A DNA stretch of 64,000 nt, from the NCBI GenBank assembly GCA_026984915.1, contig JALSRG010000118.1:29034-93033 (forward strand), written 5' to 3'. The notes below the pieces were generated by a model that was given only the letters and a program-made list of their open reading frames with translations, was not told the DNA's origin and searched no databases. Positions within the stretch are counted from its first letter, which is position 1; every line of letters starts with the position of its first letter. A program made the position numbers and the translations under genes. Shown piece after piece: positions 26,770 to 34,835 of the stretch. This stretch comes from Marinosulfonomonas sp. Lineage in GTDB: Bacteria; Pseudomonadota; Alphaproteobacteria; Rhodobacterales; Rhodobacteraceae.

Positions 26770-26925
26770 TCACCAGCGCGAATGGGACGATTTCAGCCAG
26801 CGGCGGTAGTATTCCGTATTCTCCTGCTCGGCCTTCAGTCTGGCGCGGCGGCGTTTTTCGGCATTGTCATGCCGGCCCTCGGTGCGGCTGGCGATCCGCA
26901 GTGCATCTGATATAATAGATAACAT
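26770..26925 (-). CDS. Small basic protein of unknown function
   Basis: A 51-residue, strongly basic and charged peptide (LRIASRTEGRHD, EKRRRARLKAEQENTEYYRRW) preceded by AAAGGA seven bases before the ATG at 26925. It is divergent from the LysR gene and convergent with the HD gene. The helix-forming Arg/Lys/Glu-rich tail resembles other small Rhodobacterales proteins that I cannot name. A longer frame up to 27015 is open but lacks a site. Confidence 0.5.
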   Translation of the reverse strand: MLSIISDALRIASRTEGRHDNAEKRRRARLKAEQENTEYYRRWLKSSHSRW

Positions 26926-27031
26926 ATTGTTTCCTTTCGCATCCTTTGATGCTCTCAATTTAACGCTGTTGCACTGCACCGTCGAATCTGTAAGATTTCC
27001 AATATGTAAGTTCAACTAGCAAAGGCTATCC

Positions 27032-27901
27032 ATGGACTGGCGCCAGATACCCTCCCTGTCGGCCCTGCGTGCGTTCGAGGCCACCGCACGGCTAAACAGT
27101 TTCAGCGCCGCAGGGCGGGAACTGAATGTCACCCATGCCGCCATTGCCCAGCATGTGCGCGGGCTGGAAGATTTCTTTGCCCAAGGCCTGATTTTCCGGC
27201 AGGGGCGCAAGATGGAACTGACCCCCGCCGGCCAGCGCCTTGCCACATCCCTGAACGAAGGGTTCCTGACCATTCAGGCCGGCGTAAATGACCTGAAAGC
27301 CGAAACCGAAGACCGCCCGCTGAAAATCGCCCTGACCCCGACCTTTGCCGAAAGCTGGCTGATGCCGCGTCTTGGCGATTTCTGGGCCGATCATCCCGAA
27401 ATCGAACTGGCCCTGCTGCCCGGTCGCAAACTGGTTGATCTGCGCCGTGATGGCGTGGATCTTGCGATCCGCTATGGCAGCGGGGTTTGGGCCGGGTATC
27501 AAAGCGAATATCTGGCCTCGGCGCAATTCATCGTGGTTGCGTCAAAGGACTATATCGGCGATCGAAATATCCGCAGCCTTGATGACCTGAAAGACGCCAA
27601 ATGGCTGATCGAATCCGACCGGCGGGAAATGATGCTGTGGGCCGCAGAGCACGATTTTGACCTGGAAAATCTGGACACGACCGAATTCCCGACCGCGACG
27701 CTGGTGCATCTGGCTGCCAGATCCGGTTACGGGGTTGCGATACTGACCAGGGCGGTTGTCGAACATGATCTGGAAAATGACCGGCTGGTGAGTTTGTTCA
27801 GCGCCAAATCCGGCTCGCTCGGCTATTACCTGGTCACCCGAAAAGAGGCGATACCGGACAAACTGTCGGTGTTTATCAAATGGCTGAAGTGCTGTAAGTA
27901 G
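27032..27901 (+). CDS. LysR-family transcriptional regulator (GcvA-like)
   Basis: A 289-residue LysR regulator: N-terminal winged helix (about 1-62, LSALRAFEATARLNSFSAAGRELNVTHAAIAQHV) then an effector-binding domain (about 90-285, with IALTPTFAESWLMPRL and LAIRYGSGVWAG). The form is GcvA-like. A LysR gene (hvrB) that controls ahcY is known in the reg region of R. capsulatus. Here the LysR gene is about 1.5 kb from ahcY with other genes between, so orthology is possible but unproven. The next gene (GNAT) begins 5 bp later. Confidence 0.92.
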   Translation: MDWRQIPSLSALRAFEATARLNSFSAAGRELNVTHAAIAQHVRGLEDFFAQGLIFRQGRKMELTPAGQRLATSLNEGFLTIQAGVNDLKAETEDRPLKIALTPTFAESWLMPRLGDFWADHPEIELALLPGRKLVDLRRDGVDLAIRYGSGVWAGYQSEYLASAQFIVVASKDYIGDRNIRSLDDLKDAKWLIESDRREMMLWAAEHDFDLENLDTTEFPTATLVHLAARSGYGVAILTRAVVEHDLENDRLVSLFSAKSGSLGYYLVTRKEAIPDKLSVFIKWLKCCK

Positions 27902-27906
27902 GCGCC

Positions 27907-28392
27907 ATGATAATCCGTCCCGCCACCCCCGATGACGCCGCCGAGATGGCCGTGCTGTTGAACGAAATCATCCGCATTGGCGGCACAACCGCCTTTCAGA
28001 AAGAATGGACGAGCGAGGCGATGCAGGAGTTTATCCGCAAACTGCAAACCACCGGCTGTATCCATATCGCGCGGGATGAAGAAACGGATACGCTACTGGG
28101 CTATCAATCGCTTGAGGCCTATCCAGATCTGCCCAAAACCCTTGGCATCATCGCCACCTTTGCCAAGGTCGGCAACACCACCCGCGGTATCGGCACTGCC
28201 CTGTTCGCCGCCACGCGCCAGGCCGCGCCCGCGCTGGGCTTTACCGAGATAGACGCCACCATCCGCGCCGACAATACCGGCGGGTTGGCCTATTATTCCA
28301 AGATGGGCTTTGTGGATCACTCGGTCGCCAAAGCGGTGCCGCTGGACGATGGCACACTGGTTAACCGGATCAGTAAGCGGTTCGCGCTCTGA
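27907..28392 (+). CDS. GNAT-family N-acetyltransferase
   Basis: A 161-residue acetyltransferase of the GNAT fold: N-terminal IIRPATPDDAAEMAVLLNEI, acetyl-CoA pyrophosphate loop in NTTRGIGTALFAATR, and YYSKMGFVDHS near the C-terminus. The substrate cannot be told from sequence. It is close behind the LysR gene (5 bp) and probably co-transcribed. Confidence 0.9.
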   Translation: MIIRPATPDDAAEMAVLLNEIIRIGGTTAFQKEWTSEAMQEFIRKLQTTGCIHIARDEETDTLLGYQSLEAYPDLPKTLGIIATFAKVGNTTRGIGTALFAATRQAAPALGFTEIDATIRADNTGGLAYYSKMGFVDHSVAKAVPLDDGTLVNRISKRFAL

Positions 28393-28461
28393 CCTGACCA
28401 GCGTATGTATAAAACCCATACGAAAACCATACGTTTTCCATATGCGGATTTTTTTGGGAAA

Positions 28462-28821
28462 TCACGGCGTCAAGCCGCAGGTGTTTCCGGCAGACACGGC
28501 AGGATTCGACCACACTGGCGGCCCGGCAATCCAGCCATCAAACGACCCGTTTATGAAAACCAGCGCCAAGCCGTTCGGCCATTGCACCACCTCACATCCG
28601 CCGGCGGTTTTGCGGGAAGAGGCCGCGCTTGCCGCCAGCCGGTCAATCGCCTTTTCCACACCTGCCTGTGCGCGGCCAAAGCTGATTTCCAGGCCACCGC
28701 TATCGGCAATCTTCAGCCCGCCGGAATAGGGCATGATCCGCTGCGGCACGGGTTTCGTTTCGGCCTGCGGTGAAACACAGCCCGACAGGGCAACAGCAAT
28801 TGCAAAAACGGCGCGTTTCAC
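28462..28821 (-). CDS. Lipoprotein coupled to regA
   Basis: A 119-residue lipoprotein starting at a GTG whose bases overlap the regA stop (GTGA at 28818-28821). The lipobox AVALSGC gives Cys15. The mature part has GGLKIADSGGLEISFGRAQAGVEKAID, then CEVVQWPNGLALVFINGSFDGWI, and ends GNTCGL. It resembles unnamed Rhodobacterales lipoproteins. The coupling implies it is made whenever regA is read through. In R. capsulatus the position after regA is held by hvrA instead. Confidence 0.75.
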   Translation of the reverse strand: MKRAVFAIAVALSGCVSPQAETKPVPQRIMPYSGGLKIADSGGLEISFGRAQAGVEKAIDRLAASAASSRKTAGGCEVVQWPNGLALVFINGSFDGWIAGPPVWSNPAVSAGNTCGLTP

Positions 28822-29372
28822 CGCGGGCTGCGCTTGGCCAGAATGCGTTGCAGAGTGCGCCGGTGCATGTTCAGGCGCCGCGCGGTTTCGCTGACGTTTC
28901 GATCGCACAGTTCATACACCCGCTGGATATGCTCCCAGCGCACGCGGTCAGCGCTCATCGGGTTTTCCGGTGGCGGCGGCAGTTCATCCGGCTTGGCCAG
29001 CAAGGCTGCGGTGATATCATTCGCGTCCGCCGGCTTTGAGAGATAATCGGTGGCACCGATCTTGACCGCCGCAACCGCAGTGGCAATGGCGCCATAGCCT
29101 GTCAGAACAACGATGCGTGCGTCCGGGCGCTTTTCGCGCAGCAATTCGACAACATCCAGCCCGTTGCCATCTTCCAGACGCAGATCAATGACTGCATAGG
29201 CGGCTGGCCGCGCTGTCGCAATTGCCTTGCCCGCCGCAACCGAAGTGGCGGTTTCCGGCTCAAACCCGCGTTTTTCCATGGCCCTTGCCAACCGGCGCAG
29301 AAAGGGTTCGTCGTCATCAACCAGCAGAAGAGATTTGTCTTCTCCGATTTCCAGCTTTTTGCTGTCGGCCAT
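28818..29372 (-). CDS. regA: Redox response regulator RegA (PrrA/ActR)
   Basis: The DNA-binding partner of RegB; in photosynthetic and respiratory alphaproteobacteria it controls oxidases, photosynthesis, nitrogen and carbon fixation genes. Of 184 residues, the receiver has LLLVDDDEP and phospho-acceptor Asp63 in VIDLRLEDGNGL, the same number as in Rhodobacter RegA. A proline linker (LPPPPENP) leads to a Fis-type helix-turn-helix NVSETARRLNMHRRTLQRIL. It is encoded downstream of senC in the same direction (79-bp gap). Confidence 0.97.
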   Translation of the reverse strand: MADSKKLEIGEDKSLLLVDDDEPFLRRLARAMEKRGFEPETATSVAAGKAIATARPAAYAVIDLRLEDGNGLDVVELLREKRPDARIVVLTGYGAIATAVAAVKIGATDYLSKPADANDITAALLAKPDELPPPPENPMSADRVRWEHIQRVYELCDRNVSETARRLNMHRRTLQRILAKRSPR

Positions 29373-29451
29373 CTGCGCGCTCCATCTGCGGTCCTGTTGC
29401 CTGAACCGTTCTAAAGCGTTGTGGCAGCCGGGTCAATTTCTCATGCCGGCG

Positions 29452-30078
29452 TCATTCTGCGGCCTTCGTGAAACATTCCACACTATCGGCCATTTGTTCG
29501 GGCGTGACATTGCGGTCATAAAACTCGACAAACCCGTCTTTCGGAAACATCAGATAGGTATAGGTCGAGTGATCCATAAGGTAATATTCCGGATCACCAT
29601 CCTCCTGTTTTTTATAGTAGGTATGGTAGGCCTTTGAGGCGGCTTTGACCTGCTCGGGTGTTCCGGTGAGACCCAGCATTCTGGGGTGCAGAATATCGGT
29701 AAAATCGCGCAGGGCTTCGGGCGTGTCCCTTGCCGGGTCAATCGAGATGAAAACGGGTTTCACCATTATTCCCCTGTCTTCCAGCAATGTCACGGCCTCG
29801 GCGTTGCGGGCATTGTCGAGCGGGCAGACATCCGGGCAGAATGTATAGCCAAAATAAATCAGCGTCGGGCCGGTAATAACATCCTTGTCCGTTACCGTTT
29901 TTCCATTTTCATCCACCAGAGTAAACGGTCCGCCGATCGCACCGGCACCGCCAGCTATCTTTGACGTTCGGCAGGCGGCAAATTTATCGACGGGTTTATT
30001 GAAATATGTTGCATAGGTCAGCCCACCCAGCAAACCGGCCACAACGATTATGGCACCTGCCGCAAGCCCTTTTGACAT
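29452..30078 (-). CDS. senC: SCO1/SenC copper chaperone (PrrC)
   Basis: A membrane-anchored thioredoxin-fold protein that delivers copper to cytochrome c oxidase and influences RegB signalling in Rhodobacter. The 208-residue protein has an N-terminal anchor (about 4-25), copper ligands CPDVC (Cys81, Cys85) in YFGYTFCPDVCPLDN and His170 in YYLMDHSTY. The ATG at 30078 has GGAG six bases upstream and is preferred over a TTG at 30099. It is divergent from regB across about 100 bp, the classic senC/regB arrangement. Confidence 0.95.
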   Translation of the reverse strand: MSKGLAAGAIIVVAGLLGGLTYATYFNKPVDKFAACRTSKIAGGAGAIGGPFTLVDENGKTVTDKDVITGPTLIYFGYTFCPDVCPLDNARNAEAVTLLEDRGIMVKPVFISIDPARDTPEALRDFTDILHPRMLGLTGTPEQVKAASKAYHTYYKKQEDGDPEYYLMDHSTYTYLMFPKDGFVEFYDRNVTPEQMADSVECFTKAAE

Positions 30079-30178
30079 GTTTTTCTCCACCGGTTTCAAC
30101 CATTACATTCATCACTGTTTTTCTTCTGATTCACAATCGGATAGGATGCCGCATGGACAGAAAGGTGACCCGGATTCC

Positions 30179-31576
30179 ATGGCAGACACGACAGATTTAC
30201 TGTTAAAGCAAACCGCCCAGGGTGATTTTATCCGCCTGCGCACGTTTATCACGCTGCGATGGGTGGCGATTATCGGCCAGATTGCAGCGCTTTCCTTTTC
30301 CGTCCTGTATTTTGACCTGAAGCTTGAGCTTGGCCTGTGCTTTCTGGCCATTGGCGCATCCATTATCGTCAATCTTGTCTTGATGACCGTTTATCCGGAA
30401 ACAAAACGGCTGACCGATGTCGAGGCCGCACAACTGCTGCTTTTCGATATTTCACAACTTGCCTTTCTGGTTTTTCTGACAGGTGGGCTGAACAACCCCT
30501 TTGCCCTGCTGATACTGGCGCCGATCACCATTGCGGCATCTGTTCTGAACCTGCGGGAAACCATCATCATCGGCTTTGTGGCCATTGTTCTGATCACACT
30601 TATCACCTATTTCCATGTGCCGCTTCGCACCGAGCAGGGCGCGGTTCTGCGCCTGCCACCGATATTTGTTTTCGGGTTCTGGCTGGCCATTGTGATCGGT
30701 GCGGTGTTTCTCGGGTTTTACGCGCGACGCGTTACCAACGAGATCCGGTCAATGTCACGCGCTTTGCTTGCCACGCAGATGGCATTGGCGCGGGAACAGA
30801 AACTGACCGACCTGGGTGGCGTTGTGGCTGCGGCAGCGCATGAGCTGGGAACGCCACTGGCCACGATCAAGCTGGCCAGTTCCGAGCTGATCGAAGATCT
30901 GGAAGGCCATGAGAATCTGAAAGATGATGCCATTCTCATTCGCGATCAGGCCGACAGGTGCCGCGATATTCTGCGGTCCATGGGGCAGGCCGGCAACGAT
31001 GATCTGCATATGAAATATGCGCCGATATCAGCCGTACTGGAAGAAGCGGCCGAGCCTCACATGGACCGGGGCAAACAGCTGACCATCAACCTGAAACCGG
31101 CCACGAACACATCCGGGCAAGAGCCGGAACTGCGGCGCGCGCCCGAGATCATTCATGGCCTGCGCACCCTGATCCAGAATGCCGTCGATTTTTCAGCGTC
31201 GAATGTCTGGATCGAGGCGCGTTGGTCGGATGATACCATCTCGGTCAAGATAACAGATGACGGTGAGGGCTTTCCGCCACATCTGCTGGGCCGGATCGGT
31301 GACCCGTTCATGCGGCACCGAAAACCCCCAACAGAAACCGTGCAGCGCCCGGAATACGAGGGGATGGGTCTGGGCCTGTTCATTGCCAAGACCCTGTTGG
31401 AACGCTCCGGCGCCGAGTTGAATTTCGCCAATTGCTCGGATCCGTTTCTGAGCGCCGAGGAGCGGCCGGAAAAATGTGGGGCTGTTGTCGTGGTCTCATG
31501 GCCGCGCAACAGAATCACCGTGAGCGAAAAAGACCGGCGTCATGCGCTGGGCCGAAACAAGCCGGTGCAGGTCTGA
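30179..31576 (+). CDS. regB: Redox sensor histidine kinase RegB (PrrB)
   Basis: A 465-residue membrane kinase. About six membrane segments span 25-185. The quinone-binding heptapeptide GGLNNPF (102-108) is present. His221 lies in the H-box AHELGTPLATIKL, and the redox-active cysteine is Cys261 in DQADRCRDILR, equivalent to Cys265 of R. capsulatus. The ATPase domain includes NAVDFSASN, DDGEGFP and GMGLGLFIAK. Both redox inputs are therefore intact. ATG at 30179 is chosen (AGAAAGG upstream); an ATG at 30146 would add 11 residues. Confidence 0.95.
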   Translation: MADTTDLLLKQTAQGDFIRLRTFITLRWVAIIGQIAALSFSVLYFDLKLELGLCFLAIGASIIVNLVLMTVYPETKRLTDVEAAQLLLFDISQLAFLVFLTGGLNNPFALLILAPITIAASVLNLRETIIIGFVAIVLITLITYFHVPLRTEQGAVLRLPPIFVFGFWLAIVIGAVFLGFYARRVTNEIRSMSRALLATQMALAREQKLTDLGGVVAAAAHELGTPLATIKLASSELIEDLEGHENLKDDAILIRDQADRCRDILRSMGQAGNDDLHMKYAPISAVLEEAAEPHMDRGKQLTINLKPATNTSGQEPELRRAPEIIHGLRTLIQNAVDFSASNVWIEARWSDDTISVKITDDGEGFPPHLLGRIGDPFMRHRKPPTETVQRPEYEGMGLGLFIAKTLLERSGAELNFANCSDPFLSAEERPEKCGAVVVVSWPRNRITVSEKDRRHALGRNKPVQV

Positions 31577-31640
31577 CCCTGCCTCCGGACACCGGCACAA
31601 GCCGCGCATGTTTTCCCAAAATGATTATTCTTCGGCTTGG

Positions 31641-31655
31641 TTAATCCGCCATTAA
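31641..31655. promoter_or_regulatory. Perfect palindromic CtrA-type box
   Basis: TTAA at 31641-31644 and at 31652-31655 are separated by exactly seven bases, and the extended form GGTTAAT-N5-ATTAACC is a 7-bp inverted repeat containing TTAACCAT. This matches the alphaproteobacterial CtrA consensus TTAA-N7-TTAA. It lies 55 bp before the start of the PAS-domain gene, in a promoter position. Confidence 0.6.
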
Positions 31656-31710
31656 CCATTGTTTTCCAGAATGTCCCATGGGGTCAGACGTGGTATTCTG
31701 GAAGGGAAAC

Positions 31711-33303
31711 ATGCAATCATTCACTCCGACGGCTTGGCTTTTCATGATTACGGTATCGTTCATGATTGCGGTGGTTTCCTTATGGCTTCTCTCCCTTTGG
31801 AGCAGACAGAAAATCCGTCCGGCGGGGATTCCCGCAGAGGAGACGGCGGTTTTTCTGTTTGACGATACAGAACTGATTGACGTTACACCCGTTGCTCAGC
31901 GTCTTTTGGATAACGGACCCGACTGTATCGATGACTGGAACCGGTTTCTCGCCATTTTTTTACCGCGTTTTCCAAACCTTCAGAAGGTGCTGGGGCAAGC
32001 CGGCGGCGTAGATTCCAGCATTCTTGCCGCAGGCGATTCAGCGGATCATACCCGGCTTGAAGTGCGGCGATGGCGTGGCCTGACGCGAATTTCGCTGCTC
32101 CCCGAGCGGCAGGGCAATCAGGAAGAGACCCTTGATCAGGTCAGCCTTGCGGCGCTGGAAAATGAACTGTGCGTCCTCAGGCAGACAGCCGAACAAGCGC
32201 CCTTTCCTGCCTGGAAGGTCGATGATTCGGGCCAGATTGTCTGGGCAAACAGGGCCTATCTGACCTTGCTGGAAAGGCTGTACCCTACGGATGATTCTAC
32301 CAGAGCCTGGCCGCCGCGCCTGCTTTTCCCACCGGCAAATCTCATGTCAGAGGCGGTCGACAACCGCGCGCGGCGCTACGCGATCAAGGCGCCACAACTG
32401 AAAGAGGGCCGGCTGTGGTTTGAATGCTATTCCAAACGCGTGAAAGGCGGCATTCTGCAATTTGCGACAGAGGCAGATTCGATCGTGCGGGCAGAAACGT
32501 CGCTGAGGAATTTCATCCAGACACTTTCTCTGACATTCGCCCATTTGCCAACCGGTCTGGCCATATTCGACCGTAAGCGGCAACTGACCCTGTTCAACCC
32601 TGCCCTGACAGATCTGCTTTCACTGCCAATTGATTTTCTGAGCTCGCGCCCGACCCTGAATGCCTTCCTGAATCTGCTGCGCGAAAAGCGCATGATACCG
32701 GAACCGAAAGACTACAAAAGCTGGTGCCTGCAAATGGAGGACCTTGAAGCCAAGGCCGAGAACGGGACTTACGAAGAAATCTGGAACCTGCCGGGAGGCC
32801 AGACCTACCGGATTGTCGGGCGCCCGCACCCGGATGGGGCAGTGGCCTTTTTGTTTGAGGATATCAGCGCCGAGATGTCGCTGACCCGACGCTTCCGGTC
32901 GCAGCTTGAAATCGGTCAGGCGGTTGTTGACAGTTTCAACGAAGCTGTTGCCGTGTTTTCGACTGCAGGCGTTTTGATATATTCCAACACGGCCTATGCC
33001 GAACTGTGGGGGGTCGATCCGGAATCCGTATTTGGGGAAATGACATTCAGCGATGCCGTCGGGCATTGGAAAGCCCTGTGCGACCCAAGCCCGGTTTGGG
33101 ACGCCGCACAACAATTCCTCGGTCGATACAGTGATCGTGTTGCCATGGGGAAAACCGTTCGGATGAAGGACGGCCGCTGCCTTGCCTGCCGGCTGGCTCC
33201 CCTGCCGGGCGGAGCATCCCTGATCGGGTTTTCAGATGCTGTCGCCGCGCAGCCCACAGATCTGCAAGGGCAAAAAGAGGGGGCCCTGCCTGTCAAAAGC
33301 TGA
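31711..33303 (+). CDS. Membrane-bound PAS-domain protein
   Basis: A 530-residue protein with one N-terminal membrane segment (about 8-30) and three PAS-like regions: about 165-260 (WKVDDSGQIVWANRAYL), about 285-395 (LTFAHLPTGLAIFDRKRQL, with YRIVGRPHPDGAVAFLFED) and about 405-500 (DSFNEAVAVFSTAGVLIYSN). No kinase, GGDEF or other output domain follows, so it is a stand-alone sensor or a degenerate kinase. The ATG at 31711 has GGAAGGGA just before it; the ATG at 31678 lacks one. It follows regB by 134 bp with a CtrA-type site between. Confidence 0.85.
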   Translation: MQSFTPTAWLFMITVSFMIAVVSLWLLSLWSRQKIRPAGIPAEETAVFLFDDTELIDVTPVAQRLLDNGPDCIDDWNRFLAIFLPRFPNLQKVLGQAGGVDSSILAAGDSADHTRLEVRRWRGLTRISLLPERQGNQEETLDQVSLAALENELCVLRQTAEQAPFPAWKVDDSGQIVWANRAYLTLLERLYPTDDSTRAWPPRLLFPPANLMSEAVDNRARRYAIKAPQLKEGRLWFECYSKRVKGGILQFATEADSIVRAETSLRNFIQTLSLTFAHLPTGLAIFDRKRQLTLFNPALTDLLSLPIDFLSSRPTLNAFLNLLREKRMIPEPKDYKSWCLQMEDLEAKAENGTYEEIWNLPGGQTYRIVGRPHPDGAVAFLFEDISAEMSLTRRFRSQLEIGQAVVDSFNEAVAVFSTAGVLIYSNTAYAELWGVDPESVFGEMTFSDAVGHWKALCDPSPVWDAAQQFLGRYSDRVAMGKTVRMKDGRCLACRLAPLPGGASLIGFSDAVAAQPTDLQGQKEGALPVKS

Positions 33304-33343
33304 TCCGTCTTGCGAACGCCGCGAACTGCGCTAAGGTCGCCCC

Positions 33344-33823
33344 ATGTCGGGGCCACATTTGACACTTACCCTCAACAGTGAGGAGGATACCGCTCGGCTG
33401 GGCCAACGGATGGCGCAGCTGCTAAAGCCGGGTGATGTCTTGCTGTTGCAAGGTCCGGTCGGGGCCGGAAAAACCTTCTTCGCCCGCAGCCTGATTCTAT
33501 CGCTTCTGAGCAAACCGGAAGACGTCCCATCTCCGACATTTACACTTGTACAAACCTATGAGGCACCAGCGTTTGAAATCTGGCATTGTGACCTCTACCG
33601 CCTGACCTGCCCGGAGGAAGTGCTTGAACTGGGCCTTGAGAATGCAATGGATAGTGCGGTTTGTCTTATTGAATGGCCCGAACGTCTGGGCGGGTTCACG
33701 CCGGACAAGGCACTGACCCTGACGTTTGAAACGGGCGATGGCGAAAACTGCCGGAATGTAACCCTTTCATCGACGGATCCGCGCTGGAATACCCGAGTCG
33801 AGACTGTGCATGACCTGTCGTAG
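33344..33823 (+). CDS. tsaE: tRNA threonylcarbamoyladenosine ATPase TsaE
   Basis: TsaE is the P-loop ATPase that drives turnover of the TsaBD complex in t6A tRNA modification (TsaD is at 5301). The 159-residue protein has Walker A GPVGAGKT (37-44), SPTFTLVQTYE and LIEWPERL. Its 3' end overlaps the start of amgK by 14 bp. This puts it first in an operon with cell-wall recycling and DNA-repair genes. Confidence 0.95.
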   Translation: MSGPHLTLTLNSEEDTARLGQRMAQLLKPGDVLLLQGPVGAGKTFFARSLILSLLSKPEDVPSPTFTLVQTYEAPAFEIWHCDLYRLTCPEEVLELGLENAMDSAVCLIEWPERLGGFTPDKALTLTFETGDGENCRNVTLSSTDPRWNTRVETVHDLS

Positions 33824-34835
33824 CGCGCAGATCAGGGCCTTTCTTGCAGATGCCGGCTGGGAAACCGCCAAACGAACCGCCTTTGCCGGCGATGCGTCAA
33901 ACCGGCGATACGAACGCCTGCTGCGTACCCGCGATGGCGCGCGGGCTTTCCTTATGGACGCCGCACCGTCGAGCGGAGAGAATGTGGATGCGTTTGTGCG
34001 CATTGCCAAACACCTGCAAGCCATCGGGCTCAGCCCGCCGACCATTCTGGCACAGGACATCCGGCATGGTCTTTTACTGCTGGAGGATTTGGGGGATGCA
34101 CTGTTTGCAGCCGAGATCAGGAAAACGCCTTCCCGGGAAAAGGAATTGTATTTGGCGGCGGTGGGTGTGCTTGCCGAAGTTCACAAACATGCGGCACCAA
34201 CATGGATACCAGCCTATACGCCAGACGTCATGGCCCGCTGCATTGCCCCGGTGTTTGATTGGTACCTTGCTGAAAGCTCTGGCGCCATTTCACAGGAAAA
34301 AGAAGCGTGTACCGCAGAGCTAGAGACTGTTTTGCAAAACTCGCCCGTGACAAACCCGGTTCTGGTGCTGCGCGATTATCATGCCGAAAACCTTTTGTGG
34401 CTGCCCGATCGCCACGGAGTCAAGCGCGTCGGGATTCTGGATTTTCAGGATGCTGTGCGCGGTCACCCGGTTTATGATCTGGTTTCCCTGCTGGAAGATG
34501 CGCGCCGCGATGTTGGCGAACCTACCCGCAGCGCCGCGATCCGCAGATTTGCCGCGTTGACGGGCCAGAAGGAGGCCGACATTCTGAAAGAAATGGCGGC
34601 ACAGGGGGCACAGCGAAATCTGCGTATTCTGGGGGTATTTGCACGCCTCTGTATCAAATCGGGGCGGCCGGCCTATGTCGGGCTTTTGCCGCGGGTCTGG
34701 CACCATCTGATGCGTGATCTGTCGCATCCGGCACTGGCCGATCTTCGGCAAATTGTCATGCGCACCCTGCCCGCACCGACACCAGAAACCATAAAAAGAT
34801 TGAAAGCACGATGCCCAGAACACCGAAATCCCTGA
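33810..34835 (+). CDS. amgK: N-acetylmuramate/N-acetylglucosamine anomeric kinase AmgK
   Basis: An aminoglycoside-phosphotransferase-fold kinase of 341 residues. With the next gene, MurU, it converts recycled MurNAc to UDP-MurNAc, bypassing de novo synthesis (the target of fosfomycin). Seen are FAGDASNRRYERLL near the start, catalytic loop VLRDYHAENLLWL and the metal motif ILDFQDAVRGHPVYDL. Adjacent murU supports AmgK over a general phosphotransferase. It overlaps tsaE at the start and murU at the end. Confidence 0.9.
   Translation: MTCRSAQIRAFLADAGWETAKRTAFAGDASNRRYERLLRTRDGARAFLMDAAPSSGENVDAFVRIAKHLQAIGLSPPTILAQDIRHGLLLLEDLGDALFAAEIRKTPSREKELYLAAVGVLAEVHKHAAPTWIPAYTPDVMARCIAPVFDWYLAESSGAISQEKEACTAELETVLQNSPVTNPVLVLRDYHAENLLWLPDRHGVKRVGILDFQDAVRGHPVYDLVSLLEDARRDVGEPTRSAAIRRFAALTGQKEADILKEMAAQGAQRNLRILGVFARLCIKSGRPAYVGLLPRVWHHLMRDLSHPALADLRQIVMRTLPAPTPETIKRLKARCPEHRNP

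Noticed and set aside
28405..28773. Plus-strand frame opposite the RegA-linked lipoprotein
   Set aside because: The minus-strand frame has a lipobox, GTGA coupling to regA and sensible composition; the plus frame has none of these.
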